A DNA stretch of 64,000 bases from an uncultured Flavobacteriaceae bacterium (GCA_905479065.1 CAJQLB010000036.1:1-64000); one strand, 5' to 3'; shown: positions 45,033-52,848, counted from the first letter of the stretch. The notes: generated from the sequence alone by a model not told the origin. Translations and numbers: made by a program.

Positions 45033-45467
45033 ATGAAAAAAATGAAAAAAATTGTATCCATTTTACTCATAGGGTTATTTAGTTTATCCATAAATGCACA
45101 AGATAAAATAGCTAAAATTGAGTTTGAATCAGAAACCATCGATTATGGAACCATCAACAAAGGTGCCGATGGAGTTCGAGTTTTTAAGTTCAAAAATACA
45201 GGGTCTGCTCCACTTATTATTACTCGTGTTAAATCGAGTTGTGGCTGTACCGTCCCCAAAAAGCCTGATGAACCAGTATTACCAGGAATGACAGGTGAGA
45301 TTGAAGTGAAGTATGACACAAATCGTGTCATGCCTATCCGTAAAACGATAACGGTAACCTCCAACGCAGAGACACCTACAATAGCTTTAAAAATTAAAGG
45401 TTTAGTGGTAGATCCAAATAAAACCAGTGTCTTAGAAAAGAAAAATAAAAGTTTGATAGAACAATAA
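45033..45467 (+). CDS. DUF1573 domain secreted protein
   Basis: A protein of about 144 aa with a signal peptide (KKIVSILLIGLFSLSINAQ) and one Ig-like DUF1573 domain: FESETIDYGTINKGADGVRVFKFKNTG, RVKSSCGCTVPKKPDEPVLPG, IEVKYDTNRVMP. The CGC pair is the family's marker. DUF1573 proteins are very common in Bacteroidota, are exported, and have no proven role; their fold resembles ASH/MSP domains. Alternative starts at 45015 (TTG-like frame end MFTRIK) and 45042 exist. A strong terminator follows. Confidence 0.88.
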   Translation: MKKMKKIVSILLIGLFSLSINAQDKIAKIEFESETIDYGTINKGADGVRVFKFKNTGSAPLIITRVKSSCGCTVPKKPDEPVLPGMTGEIEVKYDTNRVMPIRKTITVTSNAETPTIALKIKGLVVDPNKTSVLEKKNKSLIEQ

Positions 45468-45487
45468 TTAATATGTTTAATCTCACA

Positions 45488-45517
45488 AAAACTCTTCTTT
45501 ACAAGAAGAGTTTTTTT
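45488..45517 (+). terminator. Rho-independent terminator after the DUF1573 gene
   Basis: AAAACTCTTCTT (45488-45499) and AAGAAGAGTTTT (45503-45514) form a 12-bp stem with the 3-nt loop TAC, followed by TTT. It lies 20 nt after the stop codon. Confidence 0.88.
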
Positions 45518-45601
45518 ATACCCCACATTGAGTAATCTAAACGTTTTAAATGTGTAAAATTATTGAAACACTTTATGACATAAAAACTAGTTCGATTCTG
45601 T

Positions 45602-45632
45602 AAAAAAAGCACCCGTCAAGGATGCTTTTTTG
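45602..45632 (+). terminator. Second, orphan terminator-like hairpin
   Basis: AAAAAAGCA-C-CC and GG-A-TGCTTTTTT pair over 11 bp with one C/A mismatch around the loop GTCAA, followed by T. It stands about 90 nt beyond the DUF1573 terminator, with no gene between. It could end a short unannotated RNA or be a back-up terminator. Confidence 0.5.
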
Positions 45633-45785
45633 AATATTAATTACAACAACAACTTAAATGTTTCTTTTTAGAGGAGATTTGGGATCTCTTACTTTATGTT
45701 TCATTAAAAGTAGGTGCATAATAATTGGTACACTTTAACACGATACGCTCATATTATTAATTCTAAATATAAAAAAATATTTTAA

Positions 45786-45843
45786 TTTCATCGTTAAAAA
45801 GTATATTTTATCGATGAAATACAATAATAATTAACTTTTATCG
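45786..45843. promoter_or_regulatory. Cluster of TTTYATCG half-sites
   Basis: TTTCATCG (45786-45793) is complementary to CGATGAAA (45812-45819) with an 18-nt spacer, and TTTTATCG occurs at 45806-45813 and 45836-45843. The motif resembles the TTTTATCG-N19-CGATAAAA repeat upstream of the hybrid kinase at 54.8 kb. A regulator-binding role is inference. Confidence 0.3.
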
Positions 45844-45956
45844 TTTTTAAAATCTAAAAATCATCTCTTAACTAATGTAATAATAACTGAGTTTTGACAA
45901 CATAAAAAAGATTTATGACTCATTTTACTCCCTAATTTTTAGAGTATCTTTAAGAT

Positions 45957-45964
45957 TAATTTTG
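45957..45964 (+). promoter_or_regulatory. Bacteroidota -7 element (TAATTTTG) for the aminotransferase-murB unit
   Basis: TAATTTTG lies 31-38 nt before the ATG at 45995 and overlaps the TTG that would start the longest frame. No TTG at -33 spacing. Confidence 0.4.
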
Positions 45965-45994
45965 CAAATTTGCATTTTAATAAATTTTACTCAC

Positions 45995-47188
45995 ATGCCA
46001 AGTATTTCAACTAAAGGGCAAGCAATGCCGGAGTCGCCAATTCGAAAACTAGTCCCATACGCAGAGGATGCGAAAAAAAGAGGGACTAGCGTTTACCATT
46101 TAAACATCGGTCAACCCGACATTAAAACACCGAAGTGTGCACTTGATGCTGTAAAAAGAAATGATTTAGATATTATTAAATATAGTCGGTCTGAGGGTTC
46201 AGTAGCATACCGTAGCAAATTAAGCAGTTATTACGCTCAGAATGATATCTTCGTAAAAGCAGAAAATATTGTGGTAACAACAGGAGGAAGTGAGGCTTTG
46301 CTTTTCGCATTTGGCAGTGTCATGGATGTTGGAGATGAAGTTATAATTCCTGAGCCATTTTATGCCAATTATAATGGCTTTTCAACTGCATCTGGTGTTA
46401 ATGTTGTTCCTGTAATTTCAAAAATTGAAGATAATTTTGCATTACCTCCAATTGAGGATTTTGAAAAACTCATTACAAATAAAACAAAAGCGATATTAAT
46501 TTGTAATCCCGGTAATCCAACTGGTTACCTATACTCCAAAGAAGAAATTAAAAAATTAGCAGCCATTGTCATTAAACATGACTTATTTTTAATCGCTGAC
46601 GAAGTTTACCGTGAATTTGTTTACGACGAAACTGAGCACTATTCGATACTACAAGAGAATGATTTAGATAGGCATGCGATTATTATTGACTCTGTTTCGA
46701 AACGCTATAGCATGTGTGGGGCAAGGATTGGTTGTGTAGTTTCAAAAAACGAAGAGGTTATAGAAACCGTTTTAAAATTTGCTCAGGCAAGACTATCTCC
46801 TCCGACATATGCACAAATAGCAAGTGAAGCTGCTTTGGATACACCTCAAAGTTATTTTGATGAAGTAATTAATGAATATGCTAGTAGACGTGATTTACTA
46901 ATTAGCGAACTACAAAAAATTGATGGAGTTAAGGTCGCTAAACCAAGAGGAGCTTTTTATTGTATTGCAGAGCTACCCTTAAAAAATGCAGATGCATTTG
47001 CACAATGGCTGTTGGAAGTGTTTGATTATCAAAATAAAACAATCATGGTGGCTCCCGCTGCAGGATTTTATTCGTCGCCTGACTTAGGCTTAAATCAAAT
47101 ACGCATTGCTTACGTTTTGAAAAAATCTGATCTTATTAACTCAGTAAAGATACTTAAGGAAGCCTTAAAGGTGTACACGGAACAATGA
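45995..47188 (+). CDS. Pyridoxal-phosphate aminotransferase, class I/II (aspartate/aromatic type)
   Basis: A 397-aa PLP enzyme of fold type I. Seen: YHLNIGQPDIKTPKCALDAV near the N-terminus, TTGGSEALLFAFGS, CNPGNPTGYLYSKEE, LIADEVYREFVYDE, the Schiff-base lysine in IDSVSKRYSMCGARIG, and the carboxylate-binding Arg in NQIRIAYVLK. The ATG at 45995 (MPSISTKGQAMPESPIRKL) is preferred to a TTG at 45962 that overlaps the -7 element. Substrate unresolved (aspartate, aromatic amino acids or kynurenine are possible). Overlaps murB by 4 nt. Confidence 0.92.
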   Translation: MPSISTKGQAMPESPIRKLVPYAEDAKKRGTSVYHLNIGQPDIKTPKCALDAVKRNDLDIIKYSRSEGSVAYRSKLSSYYAQNDIFVKAENIVVTTGGSEALLFAFGSVMDVGDEVIIPEPFYANYNGFSTASGVNVVPVISKIEDNFALPPIEDFEKLITNKTKAILICNPGNPTGYLYSKEEIKKLAAIVIKHDLFLIADEVYREFVYDETEHYSILQENDLDRHAIIIDSVSKRYSMCGARIGCVVSKNEEVIETVLKFAQARLSPPTYAQIASEAALDTPQSYFDEVINEYASRRDLLISELQKIDGVKVAKPRGAFYCIAELPLKNADAFAQWLLEVFDYQNKTIMVAPAAGFYSSPDLGLNQIRIAYVLKKSDLINSVKILKEALKVYTEQ

Positions 47189-48207
47189 TTATTCAAGAAA
47201 ACATATCACTAAAACCTTACAATACTTTTGGTATCGATGTAAATGCAAAATATTTTATTTCGGTCAGTTCTATTTCAGAATTACAACATGTTTTAGTGAA
47301 TAATAAAGGGATTAAAAAGCTTATTATTGGTGGTGGGAGTAATATTTTATTTACTGAAGACATAGAAGGTCTTGTCATTCATTTAAACACCAAAGGTATT
47401 AAGTTAAGATCAACCGGTGATACTACTGTTGTCGTATCGGTAGCAGCAGGTGAAAATTGGCACGATTTTGTTTTATGGTCCTTAAAAAATGACTTTGGGG
47501 GCGTAGAAAATTTATCATTGATCCCAGGAAACGTTGGAACTGCTCCAATCCAAAATATTGGTGCCTACGGTGTTGAACTCAAAGATATTTTTGATTCCTG
47601 TGAAGCTATTGATTTAGCAACTGGTAACATTAAAACATTTTTAAAAAGTGAGTGTGACTTTGGTTACCGAGAATCTATTTTTAAAAATAAGCTTAAAAAT
47701 AAATATATAATTTTAAATGTCAATTTAAGATTAAGTATCGATAATCACGGCATAAAGACTAATTATGGCACCATTTCGAATGAGCTACAAAAAAATAATA
47801 TCACAAACCCAACAATCCAAGATGTTTCTGAAGCAATTATTAACATCCGAACTTCAAAACTCCCAGACCCTAAATTAATTGGAAATAGTGGTAGTTTTTT
47901 TAAAAATCCTGTTGTTTCAAAGGAAACATTTAAGCTATTAAAACTGAATTTTTCAGATATTCCTTCCTATGAAGTTTCAAACAAACTAGTCAAGATACCA
48001 GCTGGTTGGCTGATCGAAAAAGCCGGATTTAAAGGAAAAAGGTTTGGCTCTTATGGAGTCCATAGGAAGCAAGCTCTAGTCCTTGTTAATTACGGTGGGG
48101 CTAAAGGAAATGACATTAAAAATCTCGCCTACTTAATTCAAGACACTATTTTAAAAATTTTCAGAATATCTCTAGAGTTAGAAGTAAATATCATAGAGAC
48201 AATTTAA
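47185..48207 (+). CDS. murB: UDP-N-acetylmuramate dehydrogenase MurB
   Basis: A 340-aa FAD enzyme that reduces UDP-GlcNAc-enolpyruvate in peptidoglycan synthesis. Seen: SLKPYNTFGIDVNAKYFI, IIGGGSNILFTED, the FAD-binding ENLSLIPGNVGTAPIQNIGAYGVE, FGYRESIFK, LIGNSGSFFKNPVV with the catalytic Ser in GNSGSFFKNP, and IPAGWLIEKAGFKGKRFG. The type I layout, with its extra loop, is full length. It is translationally coupled to the aminotransferase. Confidence 0.97.
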   Translation: MIIQENISLKPYNTFGIDVNAKYFISVSSISELQHVLVNNKGIKKLIIGGGSNILFTEDIEGLVIHLNTKGIKLRSTGDTTVVVSVAAGENWHDFVLWSLKNDFGGVENLSLIPGNVGTAPIQNIGAYGVELKDIFDSCEAIDLATGNIKTFLKSECDFGYRESIFKNKLKNKYIILNVNLRLSIDNHGIKTNYGTISNELQKNNITNPTIQDVSEAIINIRTSKLPDPKLIGNSGSFFKNPVVSKETFKLLKLNFSDIPSYEVSNKLVKIPAGWLIEKAGFKGKRFGSYGVHRKQALVLVNYGGAKGNDIKNLAYLIQDTILKIFRISLELEVNIIETI

Positions 48208-48292
48208 GATATATATCCTCGTTATGTAGACACCAATTAGCTATTTGGTATGGTTATTGAATTGTTTTTTAAAACTTTTAATTTTTCAATTT

Positions 48293-48823
48293 TTGGCACA
48301 TATATCTGAACAACATATTGTACGTCTTTTAAAAAATGGTGACAATGAGGCAATAGCTATAATTTATGAAAATTACGCAAGTGCATTATTTGGGATTATT
48401 TTAAAAATTACGATTAATGAGTCACTGGCAGAGGATGCGTTACAAGAAAGTATCATTAAAATTTGGAAATATGCACACAGGTACGATTCTAAAAAGGCTA
48501 AACTTTTTACATGGATGTATCGTATCGCTCGAAATACTGCAATTGATAAATTAAGAAGTCACAATTTAAAGCATCATAAAGAAGTCCAAATAACGAACTC
48601 TAACGTATTTAAACTAACATCAAGTAACTTTAATCAAGACACAATCGATTTAAAAAAACACTTGGCAAATTTAGATTTAAAATATCAGACAGTCATCAAT
48701 GCCTTATATTTTGGAGGTATGACACAACAAGAAGCAAGCGACGAGCTCAATATCCCTCTAGGCACAATTAAATCGCGATTAAAAATTGGATTAAGGGAAC
48801 TAAGAAAGATTTACAATCCATAA
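48293..48823 (+). CDS. ECF-type RNA polymerase sigma factor
   Basis: An extracytoplasmic-function sigma factor of about 176 aa. Region 2 (DALQESIIKIWKYAHRYDSKKAKLFTWMYRIARNTAIDKLRS) and region 4 (LDLKYQTVINALYFGGMTQQEASDELNIPLGTIKSRLKIGLREL) are complete. There is no ATG upstream of the domain: TTG at 48293 (reading AHISEQHIVRLLKNG) fits family starts; the frame extends to a TTG at 48245 with a hydrophobic leader unlikely in a sigma factor. Its anti-sigma partner gene follows after 11 nt. Confidence 0.88.
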   Translation: MAHISEQHIVRLLKNGDNEAIAIIYENYASALFGIILKITINESLAEDALQESIIKIWKYAHRYDSKKAKLFTWMYRIARNTAIDKLRSHNLKHHKEVQITNSNVFKLTSSNFNQDTIDLKKHLANLDLKYQTVINALYFGGMTQQEASDELNIPLGTIKSRLKIGLRELRKIYNP

Positions 48824-48834
48824 TATAAAAATTA

Positions 48835-49632
48835 ATGACATCAAGGATACAGAATTTCCTTAAATCGGGATTACTAGAAAAGTACGTTCAGGGTGAAACC
48901 ACAAAACAGGAGTCTCATAAAGTTGACGACTTTATCAATCAACACCCAGAAATTAAAGAAAAATATCTCAAATTAGAAGCGCAACTTGAACTAGAAGCTC
49001 AAATTCATGCCGTTACTCCACCGGAGGGAGTTTTAGAATCAATATTTGATGTTATAAATAAAAAATCAGTCTCAGCATCAAAATCTACTGGTAGCATCAT
49101 CCATTCATGGTTGGCCATAGCAGCAAGTATTATAGCTCTAGTCTTTGCCGGTACGGCATTAATGCTTTACAGTCATAATAAAGAGCTGTTAAGAGAAAAT
49201 AACACTATTGTTGAAGAAATTTTTGATTTAAGAAAAGATATTGACGAAAACAACAATAAACTAGATGATATAGTACATGCGTTCAACAAATTAAATAATC
49301 CTGAAACTGAAAAATATGTCTTGCGTGGAAATTCAAGGGCTAAAAATTTAAAAACAGTGGCTTATATCAATGCTAGTGACAAGTCCTCCTTAATTGATGT
49401 TGTGTCGTTACCTGAACTTTCGGATGAACAAACCTATCAAATGTGGGCAAATCTGCAAGATAAAAAAATCAACTTAGGGACGTTAGGTACCTCTAACGGA
49501 AAACTTCAACCTGTCCCATATATTGAAGATGTCCTAAGTTTGAGCATCACTATTGAACCAAAAGATGCAAATGAATTTGAAACCAGTGAAAATTCGGTAG
49601 CTGAAATACCTATTAAGTCAAGAGAAAATTAA
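48835..49632 (+). CDS. Membrane anti-sigma factor (RskA/anti-sigma-K type)
   Basis: A 265-aa single-pass membrane protein. The N-terminal cytoplasmic part has the anti-sigma zinc-less helical domain (LLEKYVQGETTKQESHKVDDFI), then a membrane segment at about residues 98-117 (WLAIAASIIALVFAGTALML), a coiled coil (about 122-160, LLRENNTIVEEIFDLRKDID) and the C-terminal RskA domain (YINASDKSSLIDVVSLPEL, YQMWANLQDKKINLGTL, LSITIEPKD). It should hold the upstream ECF sigma factor inactive at the membrane. Confidence 0.9.
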   Translation: MTSRIQNFLKSGLLEKYVQGETTKQESHKVDDFINQHPEIKEKYLKLEAQLELEAQIHAVTPPEGVLESIFDVINKKSVSASKSTGSIIHSWLAIAASIIALVFAGTALMLYSHNKELLRENNTIVEEIFDLRKDIDENNNKLDDIVHAFNKLNNPETEKYVLRGNSRAKNLKTVAYINASDKSSLIDVVSLPELSDEQTYQMWANLQDKKINLGTLGTSNGKLQPVPYIEDVLSLSITIEPKDANEFETSENSVAEIPIKSREN

Positions 49633-49699
49633 TTTTTTACAGTTTCAAAACATGCCTTAATTTTTCCTTTGACACATTCTTCAGTTTATCTAAAAGACC

Positions 49700-49707
49700 T
49701 ATCTTTG
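49700..49707 (+). promoter_or_regulatory. Bacteroidota -7 element (TATCTTTG)
   Basis: TATCTTTG (TAnnTTTG) lies 17-24 nt before the GTG of the small membrane protein gene, separating that gene and those downstream from the sigma/anti-sigma pair. A TTTG 28 nt upstream is somewhat too far. Confidence 0.45.
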
Positions 49708-49723
49708 TACAAATTATTTTATC

Positions 49724-49927
49724 GTGAAACTTCTTTTAATAACAGTCATCCTTCTGGGTGCAGGAATCGCAGGAATAGCGATTAAATTATGGGCTAAAAA
49801 AGACGGTGAGTTTGCGGGAACTTGTGCGAGTCAAAATCCTCATTTAAATAAAGATGCTGAGGCATGTGGATTTTGTGGGAAAACTCCGGAGCAATTTAAA
49901 GATTGTCGTGACGAAAAAGTCTCGTAA
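49724..49927 (+). CDS. Small membrane-anchored four-cysteine protein
   Basis: A 67-aa protein with GTG start. Residues 1-22 are a hydrophobic anchor or signal (KLLLITVILLGAGIAGIAI). The remainder holds four cysteines, C34, C48, C51 and C61, in the order C-x13-C-x2-C-x9-C (GTCASQN, EACGFCGK, KDCRDE). The CGFCG part resembles a metal- or Fe-S-binding knuckle. Homologues are widespread in Bacteroidota as 'membrane or secreted protein' with no known role. A -7 element lies just upstream; the glycosyltransferase gene follows after 5 nt. Confidence 0.8.
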   Translation: MKLLLITVILLGAGIAGIAIKLWAKKDGEFAGTCASQNPHLNKDAEACGFCGKTPEQFKDCRDEKVS

Positions 49928-49932
49928 CTTCA

Positions 49933-51045
49933 ATGCTAGTTGTTGATTTTATTTTCACTGCTTTTTGCTTCACTATTGGTGTTCAAATTATTTATTACGG
50001 TTTTATTTTTTCAAAATTTGCATTCGCTAAAACTGATGAGCCGTTAGTAAAAAACATTCCTGTTTCGGTCATTATATGTGCAAAAAATGAAGCTCACAAT
50101 TTATCCTTGCTTATACCAAAATTACTTAGTCAAGACTACAATAAATATGAAATTGTATTGATTAACGACAATTCTGTAGACCATACATTAGAGATCATGG
50201 AAACCTACAGAGATGTTCATAAACATATCAAAATTGTAAATGTAAAGAATAATGAAACATTTTGGGGAAGTAAAAAATACGCATTAACACTAGGTATAAA
50301 AGCCTCAACATACAACTATTTATTATTTACAGATGCAGACTGTGTACCTGCAACAAATCAGTGGATAACCTCTATGGCTAGCCACTTTTCAAATAAAAAA
50401 TCATTAGTTCTTGGTTACGGAGCTTACCAAAAACATAAAACGTCACTTCTAAATAAATTATTGAGATATGAAACGCTACTGACTGCGATACAATATTTTG
50501 GGTTTTCAAAAATCGGTATGCCTTACATGGGTGTTGGAAGGAATTTAGCCTATAGAAAAGAAGCCTTTTTTAAGGTAAACGGATTTGTTGATCATTTAAA
50601 TATCAAGTCTGGTGATGATGATCTCTTTGTAAATCAAGTTGCTACTTCTAACAACACAGGTAATTGTTTTGTAACAAAAAGTTTTACAATATCCTCAGCA
50701 AAATCAACCTGGAGAGCATGGTACTATCAAAAAAGGCGTCATATTTCAACAGCCAATCATTACAAAATAAAACATCAAATAATTTTAGGACTATTTTTCA
50801 CAAGCCAGTTATTATTTTGGTTATTAGGTTGTTCACTCCTGTTATTATCATTTAGCACTACCATTGTAATCTCTCTTATTGCAGTACGATTTTTTCTCAT
50901 TTATGTCATCGTCGGTTACGCTGCCAAGAAATTAGAAGAATTGGATGTACTACTGCTTCTGCCCTTTCTTGAAATCTTTTTAATTATTACTCAATTTTCT
51001 ATCTTTATCGTTAATTGTGTATCAAAACCTATCAATTGGAAGTAA
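49933..51045 (+). CDS. Membrane glycosyltransferase family 2 protein
   Basis: A 370-aa GT2 enzyme with an N-terminal membrane segment (VDFIFTAFCFTIGVQIIYYGFIF) and two to three at the C-terminus (IILGLFFTSQLLFWLLG and following). Seen: IPVSVIICAKNEAHNLSLLI, IVLINDNSVDHT, DxD-type LLFTDADCVP, the GxGRNLAY acceptor loop, GDDDLFVN, and QKRRH, which takes the place of the QxxRW product-translocation motif. The layout resembles a processive polysaccharide or glycolipid synthase. Its stop overlaps the start of the second ECF sigma gene. Confidence 0.9.
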   Translation: MLVVDFIFTAFCFTIGVQIIYYGFIFSKFAFAKTDEPLVKNIPVSVIICAKNEAHNLSLLIPKLLSQDYNKYEIVLINDNSVDHTLEIMETYRDVHKHIKIVNVKNNETFWGSKKYALTLGIKASTYNYLLFTDADCVPATNQWITSMASHFSNKKSLVLGYGAYQKHKTSLLNKLLRYETLLTAIQYFGFSKIGMPYMGVGRNLAYRKEAFFKVNGFVDHLNIKSGDDDLFVNQVATSNNTGNCFVTKSFTISSAKSTWRAWYYQKRRHISTANHYKIKHQIILGLFFTSQLLFWLLGCSLLLLSFSTTIVISLIAVRFFLIYVIVGYAAKKLEELDVLLLLPFLEIFLIITQFSIFIVNCVSKPINWK

Positions 51046-51587
51046 ATCAAGCGATCGAAAAGGCAAAAAAAAATAATCAAATAGCATTTAACTTTTTGTT
51101 AGACAAATTTTGGAATGATGTTTATGGTTTTTTGATTAAACGTACTGAAAATGAAAACGACGCTGAAGACATTACCATTCAAACTTTCTCACGGGCATTT
51201 GATAAAATAAACTCTTACAATCCATCCTATAATTTTAAGACATGGCTTATTACTATCTCAAAGAATTTGCACATTGATTTTTTAAGGAAAAATAAAAATA
51301 ATATTTCCGAAGACAAAAGAAGAGATTCCGAGCATCGAGTTAGTCAAATTATTGATGAATCTCCCTCACCTGAAGATGTTATTATTACCAAGCAAAATTT
51401 AGCTGAACTCCTGTTAAATATAAAAAAATTGAAACCTCATTATCAACAAGTCATTCATTTACGCTTTTTTCAAGAATTAAGTTATCAAGAAATTTCAAAT
51501 GAATTGAATGAACCTATGAATAATGTCAAAGTCAAATTACTAAGAGCGAAAAAATTATTGTCAGAAATTATTCAAAACAAAAAATGA
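51036..51587 (+). CDS. Second ECF-type RNA polymerase sigma factor, without anti-sigma gene
   Basis: A sigma factor of about 183 aa. Region 2 (VYGFLIKRTENENDAEDITIQTFSRAFDKI, FKTWLITISKNLHIDFLRK) and region 4 (LKPHYQQVIHLRFFQELSYQEISNELNEPMNNVKVKLLRAKKLL) are complete. No ATG is available; TTG at 51036 or at 51015 can start it, both overlapping the glycosyltransferase 3' end. The stop overlaps the start of the Nramp-like gene (ATGA). There is no neighbouring anti-sigma gene, so control may be through this membrane-gene context or transcription. Inference. Confidence 0.88.
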   Translation: MEVNQAIEKAKKNNQIAFNFLLDKFWNDVYGFLIKRTENENDAEDITIQTFSRAFDKINSYNPSYNFKTWLITISKNLHIDFLRKNKNNISEDKRRDSEHRVSQIIDESPSPEDVIITKQNLAELLLNIKKLKPHYQQVIHLRFFQELSYQEISNELNEPMNNVKVKLLRAKKLLSEIIQNKK

Positions 51588-52798
51588 CCGTATTTCTAAA
51601 AAAATTAGGCCCAGGTTTATTGTTTGCAGGTGCTGCTATAGGAGTTTCACATTTAGTTCAATCTACGAAAGCAGGTGCAGACTATGGTCTTGGTTTAATT
51701 TGGGCATTAATACTTGTCAATATATTTAAATACCCATTTTTTCAGTTTGGTCCTCGTTATGCCTTAGCTACAGGAGAAAGTTTACTTAGTGGCTATAAGA
51801 AATTAGGAAAAGGAATTTTGATTTGCTACTACACACTCACATTCGCAACAATGTTTACAATTCAAACTGCTGTAACAATAGTAACAGCTGGGCTGGCACA
51901 TTCGCTCTTTGGCAACATTCTGACAATTGAAATGTGGACGGTGGTTATTTTAACATTATGCGTAATAATGCTAATTGTTGGACGTTACAATCTACTAGAT
52001 CAATTAATAAAAATTATTATAATCGTGCTAACGATAAGCACACTGGTTTCAGTGACAATGGCCCTATTTAAGACAGACATTCCTCTTTCCTATGTACAAA
52101 TTTTTCCAAAAGAAGCTATTGATATTGGATTTTTAATTGCCTTTATGGGGTGGATGCCAGCACCCTTAGATATTTCAGTATGGCATTCGCTTTGGGCTGT
52201 TGAAAAAAATAACAACGATAATAAATATAATCTAAAAACCGGCCTTTTTGATTTCAATATAGGCTACTTTGCCACGATATTTTTAGGTCTATGTTTTGTT
52301 TTTTTAGGCTATTTGGTAATGTTTAATCAAAATGAAACATTTAGTAGTAATGGAGGACTATTTGCAAATCAATTAATAGATATGTACACCTCTAGCCTTG
52401 GTCAATGGGCTTACATAATTATAGGAATCGCAGCATTTACAACAATGTTTAGCACCACATTGACTACTCTCGATGCCTCTCCTAGGGCCATGCAGAAAAC
52501 CTCTCAATTACTGTTCAATAAATCATTTAGTAAAGGATATTTGTTTTGGATTTTACTGCTAGTCTTTGGAACAATTGTCATATTTTTTGTTTTTGCATCA
52601 GAAATGGGTTTATTAATTAAAATTGCGACTATTCTGTCATTTATAACAGCACCTTTTTATGCAGTAATTAATTACATGTTAATTTGTAGTAAGCATACTC
52701 CTGAAAAATGGCGCCCATCAACTTTAATGCATGTTTTGAGTTGGCTTGGTATCTTATTTTTGTTAGGATTTAGTATTTGGTATATCACACAATTATAA
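51584..52798 (+). CDS. Nramp-related membrane transporter lacking canonical metal-binding motifs
   Basis: A 404-aa inner-membrane protein with about 11 membrane segments and overall SLC11/Nramp similarity (LGPGLLFAGAAIGVSHLVQS, FFQFGPRYALATGESLLSGY, WMPAPLDISVWHS, STTLTTLDASPRAMQ). Canonical Nramp carries DPGN in TM1 and MPH in TM6 as metal ligands. Here the aligned residues are GVSH (20-23) and MPA (191-193), so the substrate is probably not the usual Mn/Fe by the usual site. It is translationally coupled to an ECF sigma gene. Annotated homologues are called 'divalent metal cation transporter'; that label is unsafe here. Confidence 0.85.
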   Translation: MTVFLKKLGPGLLFAGAAIGVSHLVQSTKAGADYGLGLIWALILVNIFKYPFFQFGPRYALATGESLLSGYKKLGKGILICYYTLTFATMFTIQTAVTIVTAGLAHSLFGNILTIEMWTVVILTLCVIMLIVGRYNLLDQLIKIIIIVLTISTLVSVTMALFKTDIPLSYVQIFPKEAIDIGFLIAFMGWMPAPLDISVWHSLWAVEKNNNDNKYNLKTGLFDFNIGYFATIFLGLCFVFLGYLVMFNQNETFSSNGGLFANQLIDMYTSSLGQWAYIIIGIAAFTTMFSTTLTTLDASPRAMQKTSQLLFNKSFSKGYLFWILLLVFGTIVIFFVFASEMGLLIKIATILSFITAPFYAVINYMLICSKHTPEKWRPSTLMHVLSWLGILFLLGFSIWYITQL

Positions 52799-52822
52799 TG
52801 TTTTCTTTTGGTTTATAGTTTG

Positions 52823-52830
52823 TATCTTTG
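52823..52830 (+). promoter_or_regulatory. Bacteroidota -7 element (TATCTTTG) for lipA
   Basis: TATCTTTG lies 19-26 nt before the lipA ATG. A TTTTG is 12 nt upstream, too close for standard spacing. Confidence 0.45.
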
Positions 52831-52848
52831 CATACTTATATTTGAAAA

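Larger units (their letters stand above)
45468..45994. other. Roughly 530-bp non-coding region between the DUF1573 and aminotransferase genes
   Basis: This is the largest gene-free stretch in the window. It holds the DUF1573 terminator (45488-45517), a second terminator-like hairpin (45602-45632), a weak GAGAT/ATCTC hairpin near 45674, three TTTYATCG half-sites at 45786-45843 and a TAATTTTG -7 element at 45957 for the aminotransferase. The only reading frame of note, 26 codons at 45658, has no homology I recognise. No tRNA or recognisable ncRNA. Confidence 0.6.

Noticed and set aside
45143-45526. 127-codon minus-strand frame opposite the DUF1573 gene
   Set aside because: It is a shadow of DUF1573 and runs through that gene's terminator; no plausible protein.
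45586-45610. tRNA T-loop-like TTCGATT ahead of a terminator-like hairpin
   Set aside because: The flanks do not pair as a T-stem and no D-arm, anticodon arm or acceptor stem can be drawn upstream, so neither a tRNA nor an attachment-site remnant is supported.
45658-45738. 26-codon plus-strand frame in the large intergenic region
   Set aside because: Too short, cysteine/isoleucine-rich without recognisable motif, and no promoter core at a sensible distance.
48245-48292. Longer N-terminus for the first ECF sigma factor
   Set aside because: The extra 16 residues are hydrophobic, begin with TTG, and do not fit a sigma factor; the frame is simply open there.
49717-49724. TTTTATCG at the GTG start of the small four-Cys gene, resembling the kinase half-site
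   Set aside because: A single unpaired half-site; several such 8-mers are expected by chance in AT-rich DNA of this length.
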